64,000 bases of DNA, from NCBI GenBank assembly GCA_020099315.1, contig CP083650.1, positions 1,798,001 through 1,862,000 of the forward strand. The letters are read 5' to 3'. Of the stretch, positions 36,293 to 44,068 are shown piece by piece. This DNA is from Citrobacter europaeus (GTDB taxonomy: Bacteria > Pseudomonadota > Gammaproteobacteria > Enterobacterales > Enterobacteriaceae). The translations under genes were made by a program, and so were the position numbers. The notes below the pieces were generated by a model that made no database searches, was not told the origin of the DNA, and saw only the letters and a list, made by a program, of their open reading frames with translations. Each line of letters begins with the position of its first letter. Position 1 is the stretch's first letter.

Positions 36293-37135
36293 ATGACTAA
36301 AAAGCCAGGCAATAAAGTAAAGCGTCGCGCATCACTGTCCGCCTCTGAGAATAAAAAAAAGGAACAGCATACAGCAAACGTTGAAACACAACGCCCCAAA
36401 AACCCTTTCTATCGCCGTTCCGTACTGATCCCGCAGGCGGAAAGATGGCAGGAGGATCTGCCGGTTCAGTGGCTGGAGCACGATGTTGAACCCAATGCTA
36501 TCTGGCTGAATGAAAAGAATGATATCTGGCTGGAAATTCCCCGTTATGAGAATCAGATCTCATGGGGCGGCGGCGATATTTTTGCCTTCCTTTTAGTGCC
36601 ATTTATACTTTTTTACTTAATAGCTCCTTTTGTAATTAAATGGGATGTGAGTATTTTTTTAGGCTCTTTATTAACTTGTGCTTTTTTTATATCTTTCTTT
36701 AAATTATTGATCAGAATGACCTATCACACGCCACGCGGTACGCCCGTGCGCCTAAACCGTAAGCGGCAGAAAGTCTATATTTACGAACATCACCGCAGCA
36801 GCTGGAATCCGTGGATAGACTGGCCGGTGGAGGTCCGGGTGTTTAACTGGGATGAAGTGCGCGGAGAAATCACCTATGAAGCCGGACGCTACAACCAGGG
36901 TTACCAGCTGCACGGCGCGGTGTGCCAGCCGGGAACCAGCCATGTCCGGGAGCGGTTTGCGCTGACGTGGACGGTGGGGGATAAAGAGGCGCTGCGCGAG
37001 CTGTGGTGCTACTGCTGTCACTATATGCAGCACCGTCCGGTGCCTGAGACGGCGCGTTTTGCAGAACACCCGCAGCAGTGGGGTCATATTCACTGGCCGG
37101 AAGCGCTTGACGCTGAATCACGGACGGCACCGTAA
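36293..37135 (+). CDS. Immunity-like membrane protein 1 (DUF6708-type, tentative)
   Basis: The 280-residue protein directly follows the effector gene. A basic tail (about 1-30) is followed by a soluble segment, then two adjoining membrane helices at about 95-145, then a conserved soluble domain (YHTPRGTPVRLNRKRQKVYIY start, WCYCCHYMQHRPVPETARF end). Its place suggests it protects the producer from the pore-forming effector. The start at 36293 matches the only possible ATG of the second copy; an ATG at 36284, abutting the effector stop, is the alternative. The DUF6708 label is from memory. Confidence 0.8.
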   Translation: MTKKPGNKVKRRASLSASENKKKEQHTANVETQRPKNPFYRRSVLIPQAERWQEDLPVQWLEHDVEPNAIWLNEKNDIWLEIPRYENQISWGGGDIFAFLLVPFILFYLIAPFVIKWDVSIFLGSLLTCAFFISFFKLLIRMTYHTPRGTPVRLNRKRQKVYIYEHHRSSWNPWIDWPVEVRVFNWDEVRGEITYEAGRYNQGYQLHGAVCQPGTSHVRERFALTWTVGDKEALRELWCYCCHYMQHRPVPETARFAEHPQQWGHIHWPEALDAESRTAP

Positions 37136-37200
37136 GCGACTGGAAAAATAAATATAACGTTGAGGATGTGCTTTCATTAACGCTAAATGTAAAAGGATGA
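37135..37200 (+). repeat. Effector-tail repeat, copy 2 (noncoding relic)
   Basis: This 66-base near-copy of the effector 3' end, starting at the last base of the first immunity stop codon and ending GGATGA, has only a few substitutions. It still encodes DWKNKYNVEDVLSLTLNVKG but has no start of its own; it now serves as the leader of the second immunity-like gene. Confidence 0.93.
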
Positions 37201-37210
37201 ATATAATCAC

Positions 37211-38053
37211 ATGGCTAAAAAAACAGTCAATAAAGTAAAGCGTCGCGCATCACTGTCCGCCTCTGAGAATAAAAAAAAGGAACAGCATACAGCAAATGTT
37301 GACACACAACGCCCCAAAAACCCTTTCTATCGCCGTTCCGTACTGATCCCGCAGGCGGAAAGATGGCAGGAGGATCTGCCGGTTCAGTGGCTGGAACACG
37401 ATGTTGAAGCCAATGCTATCTGGCTGAACGAAAAGAATGATATCTGGCTGGAAATTCCCCGTTATGAGAATCAGATCTCATGGGGCGGCGGCGATATTTT
37501 TGCCTTTCTTCTAGTGCCATTTATAATTTATTATTTAATTAATCCTGTTCTATTCGGATGGGATGTAAGAATTTCTTTAGTATCATTGTTAGCATTATTT
37601 TTCTTTATTTCTTTATTTAAACTATTGATCAGAATGACCTATCACACGCCACGCGGTACGCCTGTACGCCTAAACCGTAAGCGGCAGAAAGTCTATATTT
37701 ACGAACATCACCGCAGCAGCTGGAATCCGTGGATAGACTGGCCGGTGGAGGTCCGGGTGTTTAACTGGGATGAAGTGCGCGGAGAAATCACCTATGAAGC
37801 CGGACGCTACAACCAGGGTTACCAGCTGCACGGCGCGGTGTGCCAGCCGGGAACCAACCGTGTCCGGGAGCGGTTTGCGCTGACGTGGACGGTGGGGGAT
37901 AAAGAGGCGCTGCGCGAGCTGTGGTGCTACTGCTGTCACTATATGCAGCACCGTCCGGTGCCTGAGACGGCGCGTTTTGCAGAACACCCGCAGCAGTGGG
38001 GCCATATTCACTGGCCGGAAGCGCTTGACGTTGAATCACGGACGGCACCGTAA
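37211..38053 (+). CDS. Immunity-like membrane protein 2
   Basis: This 280-residue paralogue of the gene before it has a nearly unchanged N-terminal 95 and C-terminal 135 residues. The membrane hairpin differs strongly (LLVPFIIYYLINPVLFGWD against LLVPFILFYLIAPFVIKWD, with further differences in the second helix). The start is unambiguous because the upstream ATG of copies 1 and 3 is absent. There is no intact effector beside it, so it may protect against a related toxin of other strains. It is transcribed in line with the effector gene. Confidence 0.8.
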   Translation: MAKKTVNKVKRRASLSASENKKKEQHTANVDTQRPKNPFYRRSVLIPQAERWQEDLPVQWLEHDVEANAIWLNEKNDIWLEIPRYENQISWGGGDIFAFLLVPFIIYYLINPVLFGWDVRISLVSLLALFFFISLFKLLIRMTYHTPRGTPVRLNRKRQKVYIYEHHRSSWNPWIDWPVEVRVFNWDEVRGEITYEAGRYNQGYQLHGAVCQPGTNRVRERFALTWTVGDKEALRELWCYCCHYMQHRPVPETARFAEHPQQWGHIHWPEALDVESRTAP

Positions 38054-38118
38054 GCGACTGGAAAAATAAATATAACGGTGAGGATGCGCTTTCATTAACG
38101 CTTAATGTAAAAGGATAA
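38053..38118 (+). repeat. Effector-tail repeat, copy 3 (noncoding relic)
   Basis: A third 66-base copy of the effector 3' end, again starting at the last base of an immunity stop codon and ending GGATAA. It shares the GCGACTGG start with copy 2, not the GCTACTGG of the live effector. Confidence 0.93.
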
Positions 38119-38127
38119 ATGAATATT

Positions 38128-38994
38128 ATGACTAAAAAGCCAGACAATAAAGTAAAGCGTCGCGCATCACTTTCCGCCTCTGACAATAAAAAAAAGAAAC
38201 AGCATACAGCAAACGTTGAAACGCAACGCCCCAAAAAACCTTTTTATCGCCGTTCCGTACTGATCCCGCAGGCGGAAAGATGGCAGGAGGATCTGCCGGT
38301 TCAGTGGCTGGAGCAGGATGTTGAACCCAATGCTATCTGGCTGAATGAAAAGAATGATATCTGGCTGGAAATTCCCCGCTATGAGAATCAGATATCATGG
38401 GGCTGCGGCGATATTTTTGCTTTTTTTTCAGTGCCATTTATACTTTTTTTTCTAATTTGCCCTTTTATTTCCGGGATGGATATAATCACTTTTTTAATAT
38501 CATTTATTGGATTTGTTTTTTTTCTCTCTTTTTTTAAACTTTTGATCAGAATGACCTATCACACGCCCCGCGGTACGCCCGTGCGGCTAAACCGTAAGCG
38601 ACAAAAAGTCTATATTTACGAACATCACCGCAGCAGCTGGAATCCGTGGATAGACTGGCCGGTGGAGGTCCGGGTGTTTAACTGGGATGAAGTGCGCGGA
38701 GAAATCACCTATGAAGCCGGACGCTACAACCAGGGTTACCAGCTGCACGGCGCGGTGTGCCAGCCGGGAACCAGCCATGTCCGGGAGCGGTTTGCGCTGA
38801 CGTGGACGGTGGGGGATAAAGAGGCGCTGCGCGAGCTGTGGTGCTACTGCTGTCACTATATGCAGCACCGTCCGGTGCCTGAGACGGCGCGTTTTGCAGA
38901 ACACCCGCAGCAGTGGGGTCATATCCACTGGCCGGAAGCGCTTGACGTTGAATCACGGACGGCACCGAATAATGATTCAACCGCCGGTGTGTAA
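38128..38994 (+). CDS. Immunity-like membrane protein 3
   Basis: This 288-residue third paralogue has a membrane hairpin that again differs (FSVPFILFFLICPFISGMD, then a phenylalanine-rich second helix). The flanks match copies 1 and 2 closely. The C-terminus runs eight residues further (NNDSTAGV) because the common stop after RTAP is replaced. The start at 38128 is chosen by alignment with copy 2; ATG 38119 is possible. It is the last unit of the array before the T6SS structural genes resume. Confidence 0.8.
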   Translation: MTKKPDNKVKRRASLSASDNKKKKQHTANVETQRPKKPFYRRSVLIPQAERWQEDLPVQWLEQDVEPNAIWLNEKNDIWLEIPRYENQISWGCGDIFAFFSVPFILFFLICPFISGMDIITFLISFIGFVFFLSFFKLLIRMTYHTPRGTPVRLNRKRQKVYIYEHHRSSWNPWIDWPVEVRVFNWDEVRGEITYEAGRYNQGYQLHGAVCQPGTSHVRERFALTWTVGDKEALRELWCYCCHYMQHRPVPETARFAEHPQQWGHIHWPEALDVESRTAPNNDSTAGV

Positions 38995-39053
38995 GAATGT
39001 AATCACACTTTTCCGCAATCAAATCTTATTTATCTCTGTCGCAATAATAAATC

Positions 39054-40265
39054 ATGCCCGTAAATTTAAAGTTGATTCCACCGGTGGCTCAGAAACCTAA
39101 ACTTCCGATCGGCAGACGCTGGTTGAAAGGTCTGACTGGATTACTGGTGATAGGTTCCGGTTGGGCTTATTTTACCGGGTTGTCATTTCATTCGTCGGTA
39201 TTCTGGATATTTTCAGCCGGGCTCCCGCTTACCGTGTGGCTGGTTGCAATATGGCTGCGTATTATGGTTTACCTTCCCGTGTTAATTCAGGCCCAGGCCT
39301 GGGATCGACGAAGAGAGGAGTTATTACTGCGTGAAATTCGTCGTGGTCGTCGCGCATTGCAGATATTGCACAGCGCATTTATTACGCCACACAGTGAGCA
39401 CCAGCCAACGGGCAGCTCTTCTGTAAATATGTTAAAGCAGAATAAGCCTCTCCTGCATATGCAACCATCATGGCATGGAATAGAACGTTTTCGCCATAGT
39501 CGCTTACCCCTGGAGCCAGGGATGAAGCGAGATGACCTGGTTAAGCAGATATTCGACAGATTAATGGCTGGAATTGCACGACATCTTAACCAACTGCCGG
39601 ACCATCAGCCCATAGCGCTATTGTTTGAAACCAATACATCACTATCTCGCCAGCGGTTGCACACGCTTTGGTGCAATGCCTGGCAACAACGTGATATTCG
39701 TCAACCCATCGAGCCTGTGACCGGGTACGGGTTGAACGTTATTGATAGCTGGCTGGACAGTCGAATCCACGAAGAAACGGTATTACTGATCATCGCGCTG
39801 CAGGTTGCTCCAGACGATCCAGATGGGACCGGGGAGGCGGCCGTTGCACTGCTGTTTGGCAATCGCATGACCCAAAATATCCTTCCTCCTCTGGCATGGG
39901 TTCATCGACCGGAAGCGAGTTTTGCCGACACGTTGGCAGAGAGCATTGCTCAAGCGTTGGATTGGGTGCCCGTTCAACCTGAAGATGTCCACGATCTCTG
40001 GTCATCCGGTCTGTCGCACCAGCAGCAAAGTACGATAGCTGCGCTGAATGCGCATCCGCCTCTTCAGGGGATAGAGATGAATAGCCGGTTATATAACCTT
40101 GACCGAACGTTAGGTGAAACGGGGTGCGTTGCCCCCTGGCTGGCTATCGCTGCCGCAGCACAAGGTACAAAAGAGTCGCAACTGATTATGAGTGGTGAAA
40201 CAGGGAGCACAAAAATGTGGAGCGTGGTGGTTTCACCTTGTCAGACTGCAAAGGAGAAGGTCTAA
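39054..40265 (+). CDS. Unknown T6SS-associated membrane protein upstream of tssM
   Basis: The 403-residue protein has two hydrophobic segments near the N-terminus (about 28-47 and 50-75) and a basic cytoplasmic stretch (WDRRREELLLREIRRGRRAL). A soluble C-terminal region of some 300 residues follows. I do not recognise a named Tss family or any catalytic motif. It ends exactly where tssM begins, so it is probably translated with TssM and may assist the membrane complex. The ribosome site before the ATG is weak. Confidence 0.7.
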   Translation: MPVNLKLIPPVAQKPKLPIGRRWLKGLTGLLVIGSGWAYFTGLSFHSSVFWIFSAGLPLTVWLVAIWLRIMVYLPVLIQAQAWDRRREELLLREIRRGRRALQILHSAFITPHSEHQPTGSSSVNMLKQNKPLLHMQPSWHGIERFRHSRLPLEPGMKRDDLVKQIFDRLMAGIARHLNQLPDHQPIALLFETNTSLSRQRLHTLWCNAWQQRDIRQPIEPVTGYGLNVIDSWLDSRIHEETVLLIIALQVAPDDPDGTGEAAVALLFGNRMTQNILPPLAWVHRPEASFADTLAESIAQALDWVPVQPEDVHDLWSSGLSHQQQSTIAALNAHPPLQGIEMNSRLYNLDRTLGETGCVAPWLAIAAAAQGTKESQLIMSGETGSTKMWSVVVSPCQTAKEKV

Positions 40266-40268
40266 GTG

Positions 40269-43200
40269 ATGCGGTTTTTATTACCGATTAAAAATCCGAC
40301 AGTGCGTTACTGGCTGATAGCAATGGCACCTATGCTGATTTCGGCAATTGCCTGCCTGATAATCTGGTACTGGCCAGAAAAAGTCGGCATGTTGCCGGGA
40401 AGCCTGAAACATTCTCGCTGGATAACCGGGTTGGGGGCGACAACTGCGGTAACCGGTGTATATGCGGTATTGACCTGGTTTAGCGCGCGATCTTCTGGTC
40501 GCCAGAGTTTCGACCTTACCCGGGCGCATATCCAGGGTGATGATCAACCTCGCATTAGTGAGAGTTACCAACATCACCAGCAGTCGACCCCATTTGCGGA
40601 TATGTACGCGTATCTACACCGTCAGTATGGACTCTTCTGGCGTCAGCGGGTGCGTGTAATACTTGTCATCGGGGAAGAGACTGAAGTCGCATCGATTGCG
40701 CCAACGCTTGCCGAGAAACAATGGCTGGAAGGTGAGGGTACCGTACTGATTTATGGTGGTAGCCCGCAGGAATCAGTAGATCTCGGACCTTTATCGACGT
40801 TGCGTAAATTACGCAGTGCCCGACCTGTGGACGGAATCATTCTGTCGCTCAGCTACGAACAAGCATCAAGCGCTCAATGGATGAGTGATTCGCGACGAAG
40901 CCTGGAGCAAACAGGTAACGCATATCACTGGCTACCGCCAATATGGTTGTGGCAAACGGACCCGAGCATGCAAGGGACCCGCATTACTCAGGCGGTAGGT
41001 GTTTTCTTTCACGAAAAGACTTGCCCGGAGAGTGTTGGTCGCGAGCTAACCCGTTTGCTGCCGCAGCTATGTGAACAAGGGATGCGTCAGATTTTTACTG
41101 ATAACCGCCATGATTATCTATTGCGACTTGGGCAGTGGCTGAAGTTGGGAGGGATTGAAAGCTGGCAGCGGATCCTCACGCCGTGGCTGTCTGGTAAGCA
41201 ATGGCGGATGCCCATATGTGGGCTGATGTTTAGTCCCTCTGTAACGGTCGCGGCGGCGTCAGTTATTCATGCGCATTACTGGTCACCACCGGCCGCGTTT
41301 CATGGCGTACTGAAAAGGGGGGCTCAGGCTACTGGGCGGCATATGGGGTTATCCCGAGGTCGGATAATGTGTTACGTGGTGGCGGTAGTTATCGGTCTGT
41401 GGGGCGTTGGCAGCCTGATATCGTTTGCCGCCAATTATTATCAAATGACTTCCCTGACAAACAAAGCGCAGCAGTTGGCGATCGGTGAGCAGGTATCAGA
41501 TGCTGAACTGATACAACTGAATGAACTGCGAAATGATATTGAGCGCATTCAGACACAAAAAAACACAATAGGGTGGCGTCATTTTGGTCTGAATCATGAT
41601 ACTGAATTATTGGCCGTTTTACTCCCGATTTATGGGGTGGCAAATAATCGCCTGATGAGAGACGAGGCTGCGCGGGTGTTGTCTGAAAAACTCGATGCTC
41701 TGACGCATCTTCCGCCGGGAAGTCAGCAACGCGCTGACCTGGCAAAATCGGCATACGATCAGCTTAAAGCCTGGCTGATGATGGGCCGCCCGGAAAAGGC
41801 CGACCCCGCCTTTTTTTCTCAGGTGATGACGCTGACACAACCGACGCGTAAAGGGATTTCTACCGGTATCTGGCAGAGTCTGTCGCCGGACTTGTGGGGA
41901 TTTTACATGCAAACTTTACCTGGGCAGCCTGACTGGAAAATTATCCCAGATGCACAGGTGATGGTGGCAACCCGGCAGATCCTGCTAGCGCAGATTGAAC
42001 AACGTAATGGCGATAATGCTATATATCTGAAAATGCTGGGATCCGTTTCCCGCAATTTTCCGGATATGCCCTTGGCGCAGATGACGAATGATACGGATGC
42101 CGCGCAATTGTTTACCACTTCGGAAACCGTTCCTGGGGTATTTACCCGCCAGGCATGGGAAGGGCAGGTGCAGCAGGCAATAGCTGACGCAGTGGCATCA
42201 CGCCGCGAAGAAATTGACTGGGTGCTGAGCGACAATCAAAAAAATAGTCGTGCTGAGGTTTCTCCTGAAGCATTAAAACAACGACTGACAGATCGCTATT
42301 TTAGCGAATACTCTGGGTCATGGCTTAAGTTCCTCAACAGTTTACGCTGGAAGCCGGCGCGAAATCTTTCAGATGTTGTGGATCAGCTTACGCTAATGAG
42401 CGATGTACGCCAGTCACCGGTAGTTGCACTGATGAATACTTTGGCATGGCAGGGGCAGGCAGGAAAAAAACGTGAAGCCCTGTCCGATTCATTGATGAAA
42501 TCGGCAGAAAAAATATTGCAGAAAGAAGAGGAGGCACCGGTTATTGACCAACATGCAAACGATATGACCGGTCCGTTAGATGAAACGTTTGGCCCATTAC
42601 TGGCGATAGCCGGTAAGGGTGATACGCCGAATAACCTAACGACTGAAACCTCATTAAGTTTTCAAACATTTCTCACTCGCGTGACCCGAGTCCGCCTGAA
42701 GCTGCTCCAGGTCACTCATTCAGCCGATCCGCAGGTCATGATGCAGCAACTGGCACAGACGGTGTTTCAGGGCAAAAATATTGATCTTACCGATACGCGG
42801 GAATATGGCAGTTTGTTAGCAGCGGGGTTAGGAGAGGAGTGGAGTGGTTTTGGTGACGCGCTTTTTGTGCAACCCCTGACGCAGGCATGGGAGCAGGTCC
42901 TGCAACCATCGGCTGCGGGAATAAATGAGAGCTGGCAACGTACGGTTGTTTCTGACTGGCAGGAAGCAACAGATGGCCGATATCCGGTGAGTGAGGGGCG
43001 CAGTGATATTCCACTGCCGGTTCTGGCTGAGTTTATTCGACGTGATACCGGAAAGATCGACCAATTTCTTCATGAGAATCTCGCGGGTCTAATGCACCGT
43101 GAGGGGCGTCGCTGGGAAGTAGACGAAATGAATACCCAGGGATTAATTATTAATCCGGAATTTATCCAAGCCGTTAACCGTCTTGGTGAGGTTCGCGACG

Positions 43201-43652
43201 CCTTATTTGCTGATGGTAGTCAGGGGATGCGTTTTGAGCTGCGCGCGCGCCCAGTACCGGACGTTGTGGAAACGATACTTTCCATTGACGGACAGCGACT
43301 GCACTACTTTAACCAGATGGAAAGCTGGCAGAGTTTCCGTTGGCCGGGAGAAAGCCAGAGACCCGGCGCCATGCTGACCTGGACAACCACGCAGGGAGGG
43401 GCAAATCTTTACGGGGACTATCCGGGAGAATTAGGCTTAATTCGTTGGCTGGAACAAGGACGAGCGGAGAAACGTGATGATGGAATGTGGCAACTCACCC
43501 TCAGTGCGCCAGACGGTAAAAAACTGTGTTGGTTAATGCGCACTGGGCCAGGCGGTGGGCCGCTGGCATTATTAAAATTGCGAGGTTTTGTCCTGCCGAA
43601 GGATATTTTTTTGGTGAGTCGCCAACGAAATTCAGACGCTGGAATAAACTAG
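40269..43652 (+). CDS. tssM: T6SS membrane-complex protein TssM (IcmF family)
   Basis: The 1127-residue protein has two helices at the N-terminus (about 14-36 and 50-73). A cytoplasmic domain and a third helix (about 365-390, MCYVVAVVIGLWGVGSLISFA) follow, then a large periplasmic region with FTRQAWEGQVQQAI. It spans the inner membrane and contacts TssJ with its C-terminus. The cytoplasmic domain has VRVILVIGEETEVASIAP where a Walker A (GxxxxGKS/T) would stand, so nucleotide binding is unlikely. The ATG at 40269 suits the GGAGAAGG site; GTG 40266 is possible. Confidence 0.92.
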   Translation: MRFLLPIKNPTVRYWLIAMAPMLISAIACLIIWYWPEKVGMLPGSLKHSRWITGLGATTAVTGVYAVLTWFSARSSGRQSFDLTRAHIQGDDQPRISESYQHHQQSTPFADMYAYLHRQYGLFWRQRVRVILVIGEETEVASIAPTLAEKQWLEGEGTVLIYGGSPQESVDLGPLSTLRKLRSARPVDGIILSLSYEQASSAQWMSDSRRSLEQTGNAYHWLPPIWLWQTDPSMQGTRITQAVGVFFHEKTCPESVGRELTRLLPQLCEQGMRQIFTDNRHDYLLRLGQWLKLGGIESWQRILTPWLSGKQWRMPICGLMFSPSVTVAAASVIHAHYWSPPAAFHGVLKRGAQATGRHMGLSRGRIMCYVVAVVIGLWGVGSLISFAANYYQMTSLTNKAQQLAIGEQVSDAELIQLNELRNDIERIQTQKNTIGWRHFGLNHDTELLAVLLPIYGVANNRLMRDEAARVLSEKLDALTHLPPGSQQRADLAKSAYDQLKAWLMMGRPEKADPAFFSQVMTLTQPTRKGISTGIWQSLSPDLWGFYMQTLPGQPDWKIIPDAQVMVATRQILLAQIEQRNGDNAIYLKMLGSVSRNFPDMPLAQMTNDTDAAQLFTTSETVPGVFTRQAWEGQVQQAIADAVASRREEIDWVLSDNQKNSRAEVSPEALKQRLTDRYFSEYSGSWLKFLNSLRWKPARNLSDVVDQLTLMSDVRQSPVVALMNTLAWQGQAGKKREALSDSLMKSAEKILQKEEEAPVIDQHANDMTGPLDETFGPLLAIAGKGDTPNNLTTETSLSFQTFLTRVTRVRLKLLQVTHSADPQVMMQQLAQTVFQGKNIDLTDTREYGSLLAAGLGEEWSGFGDALFVQPLTQAWEQVLQPSAAGINESWQRTVVSDWQEATDGRYPVSEGRSDIPLPVLAEFIRRDTGKIDQFLHENLAGLMHREGRRWEVDEMNTQGLIINPEFIQAVNRLGEVRDALFADGSQGMRFELRARPVPDVVETILSIDGQRLHYFNQMESWQSFRWPGESQRPGAMLTWTTTQGGANLYGDYPGELGLIRWLEQGRAEKRDDGMWQLTLSAPDGKKLCWLMRTGPGGGPLALLKLRGFVLPKDIFLVSRQRNSDAGIN

Positions 43653-43778
43653 CCCAGCCTTCAGATGCTCAAATACGTTCCTGACGAATGTGTCCCTCTT
43701 ATGTCACTTCAACGAAACTCGAAATCTATCGGTATATAAAAATAATATGCTGACGATAAAGAGCAGTAAGGAGAATAT

Positions 43779-44054
43779 ATGGCTGGATGTTATTTGGTTG
43801 TAGGCGATAAAACCACCTGCGGAGGGGTAATTATTGAAGGTGATCCCACGCATACTATTATGGGGATACCTGTAGCAAGAGAATTTGACCGGGTTACCTG
43901 TGGGCGTTTTATTGGCATATTCAGCATTGTTGGCGGAATTGTGCCCGATACTATCAACGGTCGAATGCCTGCCGGCTCGCAGGAAAGTCAAAGTACCTGT
44001 CCATGTCAGTCTTTGTTTATTCCTTCCATGATAACTGACACCTACACTATTTAA
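43779..44054 (+). CDS. PAAR-domain T6SS spike tip protein
   Basis: The 91-residue protein starts MAGCYLVVGDKTTCGGVIIEG and continues with FDRVTCG, a pattern of the PAAR repeat that forms a zinc-bound cone on the end of VgrG. No toxin extension follows, so it acts as a plain sharpener. A good AAGGAG precedes the ATG. It lies between tssM and tssF, more than 11 kb from vgrG. Confidence 0.88.
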   Translation: MAGCYLVVGDKTTCGGVIIEGDPTHTIMGIPVAREFDRVTCGRFIGIFSIVGGIVPDTINGRMPAGSQESQSTCPCQSLFIPSMITDTYTI

Positions 44055-44068
44055 TAAATGAGTATTCC

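Noticed and set aside
36752..38928. Three near-identical 113-codon minus-strand frames in the immunity array
   Set aside because: They repeat only because the genes on the other strand repeat. They lack ribosome sites and cover the GC-rich conserved domain, which leaves the opposite frame open by composition.
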